Shown here one piece after another: positions 25,001 through 39,200 of a stretch of DNA of 64,000 nucleotides (the stretch's first letter is position 1; each line of letters begins with the position of its first letter). The stretch is from Fomitopsis serialis. Lineage: Eukaryota > Basidiomycota > Agaricomycetes > Polyporales > Fomitopsidaceae. The notes beneath the pieces were generated by a model. It ran no database searches, was not told where the DNA came from, and worked only from the letters and a program-made list of their open reading frames with translations. The DNA is taken from the NCBI RefSeq assembly GCF_022376445.1, contig NW_025954966.1, positions 124,001 through 188,000 on the forward strand, read 5' to 3'. Made by a program: the position numbers and the translations under genes.

Positions 25001-27184
25001 CAGGAACACGTTCTCGTTCGAGAACCTGACATACATCGTGCCGGTTCAAGGCGGGAAACGGAAGCTCCTGGACAACGTCTCCGGCTATGTTGCCCCCGGC
25101 AAGCTGACTGCGCTCATGGGCGAGTCTGGTGCGGGTAAGACGACGCTCCTGAACGTGCTCTCTGATCGGACAGCGGGCGGTGTCGTCACTGGCGATCGCC
25201 TGATGAACGGCCAATCCCTCCCTATTGACTTCCGCTCTCAGACGTAAGTCCCCATGTTGAATCGCCCTGGAACAACAGGCTCACTGCTCATTGACAGTGG
25301 CTACGTGCAGCAGATGGACACTCATCTACCGACTGCCACCGTCCGGGAAGCGCTCCTTTTCTCTGCCAAGCTCCGTCAGCCCGCCTCTGTCCCGATTGAG
25401 GAGAAAGAGGCCTGGGTCGACAACTGCCTGAAGATGTGCGGCCTCGAGAACTTCGCGGATGCCGTCGTGGGCTCTTTGGGTGTCGAGCAACGCAAGCGCA
25501 CGACGATTGGTGTCGAACTCGTCGCGAAGCCGTCTCTGATTTTCCTGGACGAGCCTACCTCCGGTCTCGACTCGCAGAGTGCCTGGGCTATCGTCTGTTT
25601 CCTCAGGAGCTTGGCGGATGCCGGCCAGTCGATCGTTTGCACGTACGTGGCAATGCAACTGGCATGGAGTTGTTTTTGATGGCTCTTCATTTAGCATTCA
25701 CCAGCCGTCTGCGGAGTTGTTTGAGGTTTTCGACCGCCTGCTCCTCCTGCGCAAGGGTGGTCAGACGGTGTACTTTGGTGACCTCGGTCAGAAGTCCTCG
25801 ACGCTGATCAACTACTTTGAGAGCAACGGCGGTAGGGTCTGTAAAGAGGATGAGAACCCGTAAGCACCGTCGTTCGCGTTGCATTTAGACTATCCGCTCA
25901 CCGCTGTTGGACAGGGCTGAGTACATCTTGGACGTCATTGGCGCGGGTGCTACGGCGACAACGGACATTGAATGGCACGACGCCTGGAAGAAGTCGCAGG
26001 AAGCGCAGAATGTTAACAAGGATCTCGAGCACATCAACGCCGAGGGCCGCGAACGTCCGCCTGTCCAGGCCTCGATGACCGGCGCGTTCCCGACAAGATG
26101 GGGCTACCAGCTGTGGACCCTGCTCTCCCGTGACCTTCAGTACCGCTGGCGTGACCCATCCTACATGGTGGCGAAGCTTGGTGTCAACATCGCTGCTGGC
26201 CTGCTTATCGGCTTTACTTTCTTCAAGGCGAAGGACAGTATCCAGGGCACGCAGAACAAGCTGTTCGCCATCTTCATGTCGACCATCATCTCCGTACCGC
26301 TCTCGAACCAGCTCCAGGTGCCGTTCCTAGACTCACGCCAGATCTACGAAATTCGCGAGCGCCACAGCAGCATGTATAGTTGGACTGCATTCCTCACCTC
26401 CCAGATCCTCGTCGAGTTGCCGTGGAACATCTTGGGCTCGACGATTTACTTCCTATGCTGGTTCTGGACCGTTGGCTTCCCGAGTGACCGCGGCGGATTC
26501 ACGTACCTCATGCTCGGCGTCGTCTTCCCGCTCTACTACACCACCATTGGTCAAGCCGTGGCTGCGATGTGCCCGAACGCGGAGATTGCGGCGCTGGTGT
26601 TCAGCTTCTTGTTCTCGTTCGTGCTGTCGTTGTGAGTATTTCTGCCGTCCATGTGTTGGTCACGTTCTGATGTGGTCTGCAGCAACGGTGTCTTGCAGCC
26701 GTTCCGGGAGCTCGGCTGGTGGCAGTGGATGTACCGCCTCTCGCCGTTCACGTACCTCATCGAGGGCATGCTCGGACAGGCTATCGGACACAGCACCATC
26801 ACTTGCGCGTCGACGGAGCTCGTCACGATCGAGCCGCCCTCGGGCCAGACGTGCGGGCAGTACATGGGCACCTTCATCAGCTCTGTGGGCGGATACCTCA
26901 CGAACGGGGACGCGACGAGCAAGTGCCAGTATTGTGCGTATTCGACGACGGACGCGTTCCTCGGCGAGAGCTTCAACATCTTCTACTCGAACCACTGGCG
27001 CGACTTCGGCATTTTCTGTGCTTACATTGTTTCAATGTGAGTGTGATAACTTGTGGTGTTGGTGGCGAGCCCGAATGCTGACGGGGCTGCGACAGATTGC
27101 TTGATCTTCGTCTTCTCGTGGCTCTTCCGCTTCCGGTCAGGGAGCATGTTCGGATGGGTCAAGAAGCTCGTTCGTAGACAGTAG
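22060..27184 (+). CDS. PDR-type (ABCG) full-size ABC transporter
   Basis: Exons 22060-22460, 22515-22729, 22790-23216, 23270-23947, 24002-24233, 24276-24471, 24532-25243, 25298-25642, 25695-25859, 25915-26631, 26693-27036, and a last exon from about 27096. The layout is (NBD-TMD)x2 in about 1,450 residues. NBD1 has the degenerate Walker [10 protein letters not shown], signature [11 protein letters not shown] and [15 protein letters not shown]2 has [24 protein letters not shown] and [13 protein letters not shown]. Transmembrane motifs ([29 protein letters not shown]) and extracellular cysteines are those of fungal multidrug pumps, which export azoles, terpenes and other lipophilic toxins across the plasma membrane. 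Two single-base breaks exist relative to the family: near 24619, where [14 protein letters not shown] needs one more G, and near 27097 before [12 protein letters not shown]. Everything else is intact. Confidence 0.88.
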
Positions 27185-27669
27185 ACAATCTCTTCCTGCC
27201 ATCGATCATCAAATAATATCCAATGGACTATCATTTTATGTCGCAGTTCCTCGCATTTCGTATCTAAACCACCTAGAGTTAACGTACCACACATTTCATG
27301 TAGAGTTATGACACAAAGGTCTAATGAAGATCAGCTTGTTCGTTTGGAACAAGCTTTTGATACCGATGTCACTGCGTGTTCGCACCTATTACTCTGTGTC
27401 CTCCGTTGAGCCATTTCCGTGGCTCCCGAGCGGACCACATCTACTTATCGATGTGCTGTTCATGTGCTTGTCACGTCTTACGGTTCAGCAACGCCGCAAT
27501 TTCAAGTTAGCCTGTTCAAACCGCGGCGGCAGGCTTCGCGTAGCTATTCCGAGCTGCAGCCTAAGCCATGCATCTACATTGTTTTTACCCACGTTCATGC
27601 ATTTGGACCGGGTACTCAGGAGTGATCTGTCGAAGTGATGTTAGACGGGACAAACAAGGACAACAGTTT
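27185..27669. other. intergenic region after the PDR gene
   Basis: Terminator and spacer DNA, AT-richer than the gene. No coding or repeat signal was seen before the left duplication arm begins near 27670. Confidence 0.5.
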
Positions 27670-27909
27670 ACATTCGGCGTCTGGTAGCGGCGTGAACGAG
27701 CTCCCGGATATGGAAAGTGAACCGCCTGTGGACATCCGCCCCGCTCATCTCGTTTTATCCAAGACTTCTTTGTCTTGAAAGCTTGATCACCGACAACGTC
27801 TCAATGCACGCCGCTATTGCGCTTCTGTTCTGACATGGCCCTGGCTGGCGCGCCCGCGCCTGAATACAAGTACTGTTCTGACTTCCCAGCCATACACCGT
27901 CGCAGACAC

Positions 27910-27917
27910 TGACGTCA
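27910..27917. promoter_or_regulatory. palindromic CRE site upstream of dehydrogenase copy 1
   Basis: TGACGTCA, the full cAMP-response/ATF-type palindrome, lies about 150 bp before the ATG at 28065. The same site is kept at the mirrored position in the right arm. A TATA-like catatatac follows at 27994. bZIP factors of the ATF/CREB class are the known binders; use here is inferred. Confidence 0.5.
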
Positions 27918-28064
27918 CGCGTCGGCGTGTGGCTGAGCGCGTTATGGCTTACTGCAGTGAGGCGAATGCGACAAATGAATGTCAAGCAGGCCCACATATA
28001 TACTGACCGCCTGTCACTGACGGAACCCGAACTCACCCTCCCAGCATAACGTCTCGCGGCCGCG

Positions 28065-29182
<1,118 letters not shown>

Positions 29183-29419
29183 GTCATGCGCTTCGTGCGA
29201 GCAGCCGTGTGGGTAGCAAGACGAGTGTGCAGTGGTCAACTCGTGTTCTGAGATAACGATAACCTTGAGATGGATTTTAGTAGAATGCAATATTGGTGAT
29301 TTTGATGTTGCTGAGATGTGCGTATACTGTACGTGCACGTCAGTACGATATTTGGCAGTGGAAAAGGATGCAAAGTTCAATTGCGAGGGTCGGATACCCC
29401 GCGTTGTCTGGTCATGTGA

Positions 29420-29940
29420 TGTTGTGAACCACACCGCGGGGTTAGGTGCGATTCGGACGCTTCGTCGAGGAGGTCGCATGAAGGGAGGACGAGCATCCTC
29501 GATGTGGACATCGCTTCAAGGCTGGACAAACGTCGGCGAGCTCAAGACGCAATTCGGCATATTCCGCGCTACGAAGGGAGACGACTCCGCGCCACCGCCG
29601 GCGCACGGTCGAGGAACACAAAACCATATGTTGTGACAGGAACAGAGCGTGCTTCCGCGACGGGACCAGCTCTCCTCGCTGTGATCACAGAATAAGTAAG
29701 TGGTGATAAAGAAGCGTCATGGACCCGAAGTGGAGGGATCTGAGCGTGATGGCGTCGGGATCATAGGACACTGGACTAAGTATGTTGCGTCCATTCGATC
29801 GTTCCGATGAGTCGCTCTCACGTCGTTGACCTTGTTGGAGAAGAAGTTGAAAAAAGCATCCACTTCGTTCCACATCTTCCACGAGGATATGTGAGAATAT
29901 CTGTCGCCTTCGATTGGTTGCCCGGAACTCAACGTCTCGA
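29420..29940 (+). repeat. dispersed repeat, copy A (inverted copy at 48.3-48.8 kb)
   Basis: About 520 bp that matches 48290-48790 in opposite orientation; shared blocks include ctggacaaacgtcggcga, cgctacgaagggagacg, agcgtgcttccg and gatcgttccgatgagtcgct. No transposase or clear terminal inverted repeat was found. It lies within the 1.63 kb that is missing from the right duplication arm, so the second copy is not simply part of the mirrored segment. Confidence 0.7.
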
Positions 29941-30219
29941 GGTCAACCTTCCTAGGCTTGTTTTGGCAGAGGCATCGTCTTCGCGCACGAAATGAGATTC
30001 TTATGGGCCACACGCACGGAACGGGCATAGAGAAAACATTGCAAGACATTGCGGTCATATCTATTTTACATACAGCATACGTAAATTAAATCCAATCCAG
30101 GCATACAGAGTCAGTCCTCCATCATCGTCAAGTTCGTGAAGCGTTAAGACAGCCAGATATTAGTATACGGTCGCAGCGGCCGCCGGGGCATGAGTTCATG
30201 ACATCCTTGTTCAGTAGCA

Positions 30220-33200
30220 TCACCGATGGACAGAAGAGCGAGGAGAGCGAGGCCCGAACAAGCCAGGGCTGGACTGCTCAGGCACCAACAGCGCCGTCGG
30301 AGGGTTTGGCGGTGGGGTAGGCACAAACTGCGGGTTAGCTGTTCGATGGCAACATTGTCAGCATGCGTCCTAACCATGAAATTGTTCTGAAGACTGACGT
30401 AGCCAAGTGGCCCAAGACTCGACGGGTGGTCGGACTTCTGGCGCGGGCTCTGGCGCGGGCGGTGGCGGAACCTGAGACCTGCGGGACCGACGAATACTTC
30501 GTTGCACGACGCTGCGCCATGCTGGACGAGCGGGCTGAGGTGGCTCGTCCGGCGGCGGTACCTCTGGCGGCGGTGCTTCGGAGGGCGCACCTGGCTGACC
30601 ATCACGCGCACAAGCCCCAGTTGGCGGCCTCCACTCGGGATCGAACTCGCCTCCCGGCCCGATCTTCGACTTCATTGTAAGCAGACAACCAAGTTCGCTG
30701 AGAAGCACATGAGGGTCAAGACGAGGATCATGCGTCACGATGCTATACACTTACTATTGAATGTTGCGCCTCTCTTCTCGCAGCCTACCGACCTCAGCAA
30801 GAAGCATGCGCACTTCCGCAGCAAGCGACCGACTGAATTCATCAAGATACTGGGAGGCGGGGTATCGTCAGCACTGCAATGTACTCGGTAGTAGATAAAA
30901 CTGACTCCTTGGATATTGAACGGGATCTGTTCATTGGCAGTTGACCGGACGGCAGCCAAGGTTTCCTCGTGTTGCCGGGCACAGTCTGTCCGCCAACCTA
31001 TTCACCGGCCATCAGTACCGGGCGACATGAGACGGACACTGAACGCACTGTCGGCCATCTCACGAAGAAGCGCATCCTGTTCGCGTCTGAACGCCGCCAT
31101 CTCGTCCAAGACACTTTGAACGGCTGCGAAGCAGTCAGTAACCGCACGACATGAATAAGGATGTGCACTAACAAGGATCGTTCGCTCTTGCCTCTCGATC
31201 GGCATCACAGGCAGCTCTGTCGGAAACCCTGTCGTCGATCACCTGTTGGACGAGCTGGCGCAATTCCTCATTCGTGCCATTGCATTGCTCCATCCAACGT
31301 TGCTTTTCCTCCCACTGCTGTTCCATGAGTTCACGCTTGCGCTGCAGCTCCTCCCGCTGCTCAGAGACGAGGTTGGTGATGTCGCTCAGCTGGGCGCGCA
31401 TAGCTTCATCGCGCTCAAGCATATCTGTACGCTCCCGCTCACGACGCTCAGTCTCCTCCGTCATTCGCAGCTGACGTTCATTCTCCAGTTCCGCACGAAC
31501 AGCGGCAAGCTCTTCTTCCAGGGCAGTGATCCGGGCCTCCCGCTCTTCGTTGTAACGCGCGCGTTCAGCTTCCATTTCCGCCTGTGCACGATCGCGTTCG
31601 GCCTGGGCAAGCTCCCGCTCCCTCATCAACTCCTCGCGCTCCAGCCGAACAGTATCCAGAATCTCTTGAGCATGACGCGAAGCGGCGTCTTGTGCCACGG
31701 AGCGGATCGACTCGACCACGGACTGCATATCGGCCGGTCGTTCTACAGGAACATCGGCCGGTACCTCTGGTGCGGGTGGCTCTTCGCCAGGTTCCGCGAC
31801 CTCAGGTTCTGTGACTGGCTCAGGTGGCGGGGGCACTGGCAAGGGCACCTGTTGCACAATATCAGCCAAGCGATTCTCGAGCTCCGCCCACACCGCATCG
31901 CGTCGTTCGGCAGCCTCCTGTTCACGGCGAGCTTCGTGATCCTCGAAGATGCGCTGTCTCTCGTCTTCATTTCCTCGGAATGCTTGGTCGCGAGCTGCTT
32001 CGGTTTCCTCGAAGTTACCGAGGGTATCCGTGATCTGTCGTTCAAGCTCCCCGAATCGTTCGTTTCGTTCGCGCTCGGCGTCTTCAAACCCAAGGGCTCC
32101 TGGACCAGACTCCCTGTACCGCTGCACAGCAGCAGGGGAACCAGGGCGGACTGTTGGTCTCCTAGAAGGCGCGGCAGAGGGAGGAATTGAAGGGGCGATG
32201 CGCTCATATGGTTCCTCTGATGGTGCAGCATAATGATCCTCAGGTTCTTCTTCGTACTCGTGTTCGGGCCCAGCAACCTCTGAGACAGGGGGAGGGACCC
32301 GCACTGGCACGGACTCTTCTGTCGGCGCGTAGTCATCCACACGTGGCTCTCTGACGGTCCTTTGCGTTGGAGCACGAGACACTACGTAGAACACATAAGT
32401 CATGTTTCGACCGCGAAACGACGGACGTACCTGCTGGAGTACGTCTGTCTGCCGCTCTGTATGCTTCGTGCATCTCCTCAACTATCAGATATGGTCAGAA
32501 CACCGACGAACCTGCAAGGGAATGCACCGAGCTCACCATCAGTCGGTGTTCCTGGGAGTTCAATATGTTCTGGCATGTGCGTGAGTACATGATGCTCCTC
32601 CACACGGGTGCTCAACCACTCACGTCCTTCAGGTGTTCCTTCACCATAAGTAGGAGCCACAGTGACTGATTGGGTGAGCACAAGGAAAGCAAGCTCTGAG
32701 AAAATACATACCTTCACTTAGCCGTCGTCCTGATGGCACTCGGGCGGAAGGAGCTCTCGCTGATCTGCCAGCAGTCGGTATGCGGACAATCTGAGGGGCC
32801 GGACTCGCTGGTGGGTAGTCTCCAGGCTCTTCCATCTCGATGTACGTAGGACCTCTTGACCCGGGGCGTGGTGGTGGTTCACGTTGGCTACGAGTTCTAA
32901 GGATGACAGGCTCCTGACGCGGTGGTGTTCCTTCCTCGGGTATGGGGGAGGGCGATCGCCTGCGTTCACGTTGGCGATCATAATCACCTGCAGGACGATC
33001 GGAGCGCGGTGGGCGATGAGGAACAACAGTTGGAGATGGGGAACGTCTTGAGCTGCCCGTACGCATCCTTTGAGGACGTTCCTCAGGCGACTGACTCGTT
33101 TGTCTGTCATGACGAGAGGGTCCAGGACGACGGTATGGATCCTCAGGCTCGTATGCCGGAGAACGGGGATGCCGTGACGATGGTACACGGACATGGGAAG

Positions 33201-36200
33201 GTTCACTGACAAGAGTGGGCGAACGCGAACGCGACCGTGCCTGCGGATGACGTGCGGATCTGACGCGGAGAATGACAGGCGAGGGCGACCTTGAGGCATA
33301 TCGGCGAGAAGGCCTTCCGTGATAGGGGTCATCTCGTCTACTCTGATCAGTCCTCGTTCTCCCATAGCGGCGGTCGTCGGGTGAGCGACTCCCAGCGCGG
33401 CGGTAAGGATCGTCGTCGCGGAAAGGTGATCTTGAATCACGGCGGCTTCGTGGGCGATCGCGATCGTAGTCGTCACGATAGGGTGACCTTGAATCACGGT
33501 GGGTCCTTGGGCGATCGCGACCGCGTCCTCGAGGACTTGGAGAGCGATCATACCGACGGGGACTACGTGACCGTGACCGACGAGGAGCCTCAGTCCGAAT
33601 GACAATTTCAGATGGTGTGGCACCTAGTTGCTGTTGACTTGGAGGCTGCCCGTAACCCGGTGCACCGACGTGCACGACGGGCTGGGCGGCTCCAGCAGCA
33701 GGCTGAATGATTACCGGAGGGGGTGTACGGGAGACGCGGTGCAGACGACGACTCTCCCTGGACGGTGAGCGAGAACGACGTCGCGATCCCTCTGTGCGGA
33801 TAATGACGGGCTCTGTTGGCGATCGATACTCCGGGTACTCTGATCGTGGAGGCGAGGCAGGCTGAGCACTTGGCTGGACGTTAATCACTTGTGGCGGTTG
33901 TGCAGGCGCCATCGGTTGACCATTTATGTATTGAGGTGGGGGCTGAATGATGATTGGCTGCTGTGTTGGCATCGGAGCAACTTGAGGAGGCGGGGCAGAA
34001 ACGACCATGTGAGGTGCATCGGGATGCCTGGGTGACCCCGGCCGAGGCGAAGAAGGACCAGGAACCTGAACGACAACCGGTGCGGAGAATATGCTCGTCC
34101 CGGGCTGCCAGACCTCGACGGCGATGGCTCCGCGTATCTTCCCTCTCTTGTCGGTGACGGGGAACGTGAGCGCGATGCCTCTGTGTGAACGTGAATTTCG
34201 GTCGGCTGTTGAGGATGAAGCGGCTGCCCAGGAATAATGGTGATGGGTGGTTGCATCCCAGGCTGCATCCCAGGCTGCATAGGCTGAGCTGGTCCGGCTG
34301 GCGGAGGAATGATGAGAGTCTGCCTTCAGGGCCCTCAGAGAGGTAACTGCCCGACTCCGACTCCGATGGTGACAGTGATGGGGGAGATGGAACAACGGGT
34401 CGGTCACGGTCATCGTACGGTTGTTGCGGTTGATATACGTTAATGGGCGGTTGAGGCGGTATCACATACGCCCCGGGTGGTCCAGAGGGTATGTATGGCT
34501 GAGGCATACCGGGAGGAGTCGGCGGAATGACTGGCGGGTAACCGGGCGACGGTGTTTGCTCATACCTGCGATCATCCGGAATCACAGGACCCTCTGCAGG
34601 GTGGGGGTAGCCAATTCCTGGCTGCGGGACGAAGCCGGGCGGGTACGGCGCTTGCATAGGGGGAACAACTGCACCGGGCATTCCTGGCTGCACAGCCGGC
34701 GGTTCCGATGGTGCTCGAGAAGTGTCTGTTTCATAATCTGAGTACTTTCCTCTTTCGTGGAAAAGGGCTTTTACATACCCCGTCGACCCATGGTATCGTA
34801 TATCATGTCTCGAATTTGATCAATTCTTGCGTTCAATCCACGTATCTCGGCGTGTCGATCTTCTACATCCCGCCCGTGCCATTCGTTGAAATCTCTCAAG
34901 TAGCGCATGACCTCCCTGATCTGATCAATGGACGCTAATTGCGCGGTGCGGTTGTCCTATGCTAGCTTGAGACACAATACAAGTAGTAGACGGACATACT
35001 CACGCGGAGGAGGGTTAGGATATCGTCAAATGGTATCTGCAAGACAGTCTGACAAGGATGTGAAGATTAGTTATAGCAATGGGATGTGGAGCTCTTACCT
35101 GTGTCGGAGGCGCAGGTGCAAAGACGCCGGGAGGAGGAGCAGGTGCACCTGGCATAGGCTGAACACCTGGTGCTTGTTGCGGTGCAGCAGGCACATCGCC
35201 GAGAGCCGCTGGTGCCGTTGGAGGCCGCCTGCGATCAGGACCCTACGCGAACACGCAGTTTGATAGTAGCCCTCGCAGTCAACTATGACAGACTCACCGC
35301 TGGCACATCTGGTTGAAAAAAGCCGTCCTCAGCTTCTGGACGACGTGCCCGTCGCAGATCTCGAACACGTCGCAAGAAATCGATATCATCGTCTTGAGTT
35401 CTCGCACGCGGAACGTCGCGTTCAGAGGGGGGCACTTGAGGTAGATACCCACCTTCTGTCTCAGAAGGCTCCGCGGGGGGATATGGGCGGCGAGATGTTC
35501 GAGGAATACGTCGTCTTGGCCTTTCAAAGACCACGGGCTGTGTGATAGGAAACGTCCCCGGCCGTGGTGGGAGATCAGTCTCGAAGACGGGGCTTGCGCT
35601 GCGAGGCCTATTTACCCGCGGACCAGGGCGATAAGTAAGAGGGATGATGGGAGGAGGCGGCTGTATTGGTTGTTGGGTCACTGGTGGCCCCTCAGCCAGC
35701 ATATCCACCAACCGTTCATCAAAGGAGGGACCCGCACGAACTGGCACAGGCATGCGTATAGGGGGGAGGTCACGACCAACTTCATCTCGCAACCGTGCTA
35801 TATGTTCCAGCAATGACGTATCCGAACCCGAAGGGTACAACGATTCAGATCGATCGTCTCGGGCAGGAGCTTGAGGCCGTTGCGTCTGCTCTATTATGCG
35901 CTGGATAGCCTCCTCCAGTCTGCGACAACAATCCGATACATCCTGGCCCACGGGCCTGGAACGTAATTCCTCCAGAATGTGAGTTGCAGCAGCCTGATTT
36001 GTCTGCAAGGCTGTCATCTCCTCGCGGATTTGTGCCAACGCGTCGCGGAGACTAGTAAGATTCACAGGCGGTATTTGTCTGGCAGTACCACTGGATACAG
36101 TGGAAGTGGGCGAGGCAGGAGTCGAAGAGGATGGCGGAGGTGTAGGGCTAGCTGAAAATGAAGGCGTCCTCGACGGCAGGGACAGTGGTTCAGACGGCGG

Positions 36201-39200
36201 TGATGATTCGGGAGAGGAACTCGGCTCTGAAGGCCAGGAGGGAGACATGGGCATCGCGGGGTACGGTTCAGACTCCATCAGACTGAAGTCGTCCGAATGA
36301 TGAGACGACAAGAAGGACATGGTCTCCGAAATCGTGTCGGGTGATGAGATGCGCATAGGTGGCGGTGTCAACGGGATAGGGATGAGACGAGGCTGAATGG
36401 GCCGGGGAGTGTCTCGTGGGGATTCTCGGGGGCCGGCGGAAGTGTAGGATAAAACGCTGCTTCCTCCGACTGACCTGTCTTTCCTCGGCACCGGGGGAGG
36501 AGCCTCTGGTGCAGGAGCGGGTATTGGTATCGGGATCTCTCGTACAATCTCTCGTACGGTCGGGGGAGCTTGCAGCGGCGGTAGTTGAGGGAGGGTCACT
36601 GATAATTCGCGTTGGTTGTCTCTAAGCTCCTCCAGTAGTTGCCTGATTTCTTCTATGCTGTGCGCCATGTCCCGGGTTTCCGCCCCGCGTTGCGTATCGA
36701 TGTCGTTCAAATATTGCAACAGACGATTGACATCGTGTGTCAAGATGGTACTCGGAGCCTCGGAGGGTACAGTTTCCAGTCCCGACCGAATCGACGGAAT
36801 GTCTCCACGCGGCGTGGTGACACTGACACTCATTGTTGGCGTAGGGGGCACAACAGTCGGAACCGGTGATGAAGGTAACGGAACGGCCCGCGGAGAAATC
36901 TAATGGCGGGTCAGTTGGAGCACCGTTGATTAGCTAGGCACTTACCGGTCTCAAAGTGGGCGAAGGCATCACCGATAGTAGGGATGGCTCGGTGGATATG
37001 TCGTCTTCCGCAACCGACATTGGGAAATCAAAAAGAGATCGGGGCCCCAACACAGACGAACTCATGGAGATAGAGGATATAGTAGAAACCGACGATGGCG
37101 TGCGGGACAACGTTACAGTAGGAAGCGGGACTTCAGTCGAGATTGGAGTAGGCGAAGGGACACTTGGAGGAAGAGAGATTGTCGATGGCGTCGGTGTTAT
37201 TGACTCGGAAGGCGACGACGGTACGGACGTCGCTGACTCGGTGCTCAATTCCGTGATTGGTGTCAATAGGTTCACATCTTCTTCCTCCGTAAACGGCGAT
37301 CCACTGGGCCGGAGGAATGATGTCTCAAACGACGTGTCCGCACCTTCTGGCAAAGCGAGCGACTGTACCGATGGGGAAGCTCTGAGGAGAGACGACTCAT
37401 AAGACTCGTCGCTCTCGACTCCCCACTGCGACTCGGGTATGGCTGGGCTGGACGGTGTTGACGGTTGCTCAATTGTGGAAGGGACAGTAGGCGTGAGGAG
37501 ATCGGTAGGCGTAGGTGTGATGGAAGACTCCGTCGGGGTCGACACAGTCGACACAGAGGGCAGAGAAGCAAGAGGAGACTCAGTTGTCGGGATAGGCGAC
37601 GGTCCAGGGATCGAAACCACGGACGACTCGGGTTCGGATGGTAGAGGAGGAGAGGGAGACAGAACGGGGACCTCAGCCGATGAAGGCACGTCTCCCGAGA
37701 GCTCAGTCGGTGTCACGGACGGACTGTACACAGATGGCGGCAAGGGGATATCTTCAGGCGGCAGGTCGTCGGCCAGACTTTTCGGTGAGACGGATGGGAT
37801 AGTGGGGATCGCAGAAGGAGTGATGCTGATCACATCATCTTCAGCCTCCTCGGGTTTGGCGCACCTGCACTCCGCCGTCTTGTAATCCGTCTCGACCTCG
37901 GACGGGCATACCTCCGCTGTAACATACTCTGATCCTGGTTCCGTAGGACACACCTCCGCCGTCTCGTACTCCGAAAGGGGCTCGGTGGGCATTTGGGAGC
38001 TGTCTCGTACTCCGTTGAGCATACCTCCGCCGTTTCGTAGTCTGAGTGGAGGGACGGGATAGTGGGCAGCGAGACGAAGGAAAGCTCAGACGGGGATCGC
38101 GCCGTCACATATTCCGTACTCTGTGCAGTCGTGCTCGATCTGGCCACTTCGCTGTCAGATCTAGGCTCGTCCGAGATCTAGTGTAATCGTCTGTTGACCG
38201 CGTGTAAGACGACGACGACGGCGTAGGGGTGTAAGACCTCGTTGGAGTGTATGAGCTGGTGTAGGTCTCCAGCGTGCTGAGGCCTTCGGTGTACGATCGA
38301 CTCGCGGTGGGAGTGTAACTCCCCGAATTCTCCTTGTCGGAAGTGTCTTCGCTGCTCCGATCGTACGAGGAGTACGACCGCGAGCTGCTCCTAGGGGTTC
38401 GACGAGCAACAGCCCTCGACCGAGTCAGGCCGCCGCGCGAAGGTGACGTCGACGGCACGCCACTTGAACCGCTGTGTGAATCACCAAGCATTGATGCGGA
38501 CGTCGTGCCTCTCAGAGACAAAGTCGATGCGACATGTTGGTGCCCGACCCAGAAACAATGTCCAGCACAGTCTCGTCAGTGCCGAGGCCGGTGCCTGTCC
38601 TGGTGTCTGTCGTGGTCAGACCCTTTGTGAACGACGAAGACGAATAAAAGCTAGACGTGGGAGTCCGCGACGTCCAGTCGCAGAGAAGAACGCATCGTCG
38701 GAGATGGACGTCGCGCTGTCGGAGGCACGACTACGCGCTCCCTCACTTCCCCTCCCTACACTTGGCGGAGGCGACATATACACGTCGCGACCCAACCTTG
38801 GTCCACTAGAAATAGTCACGGGCGAGCCGTCGCCCACGGGCACACCCCCTGCTAAGCCAAGACCGAAGCCCAATCCTGGACGCGCACCGCGCGCGCGGCG
38901 AACTGCCGACGCAAACTCCTCGTCGAGGTCGGTTAAGGAGCTGGTGCGGCGGATGGAGCTGCTTCGGCTTGGGCCAATCACACGCGGATCCCCGGGGTAT
39001 AGGAACGCCTGGTTCGAAACGGCCGAGTCGTCTGTGGCACGTGTGCGATGGGCGGATGCAAGTGACGGCCTGCGCGACAAACCACTACGAATGCTGGAGC
39101 CAGAGATTGACTGTAGGTCCGAGATGTCTGGCATTGTGTCGATGTGAGGGACGTAGCGAGTCGTCGCAGATCCCGACGCGGTCCCTGAGCGCGAGGAGCC

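Noticed and set aside
31246..32190. 314-codon plus-strand frame opposite the coiled coil
   Set aside because: Mirror of the Glu/Arg-rich coiled-coil exons of the giant gene; no motif of its own.
36956..37885. two plus-strand Gly/Val/Asp-rich frames of 148 codons (36956-37402 and 37439-37885)
   Set aside because: Antisense of Ser/Pro-rich exons of the giant gene; composition follows from that strand.
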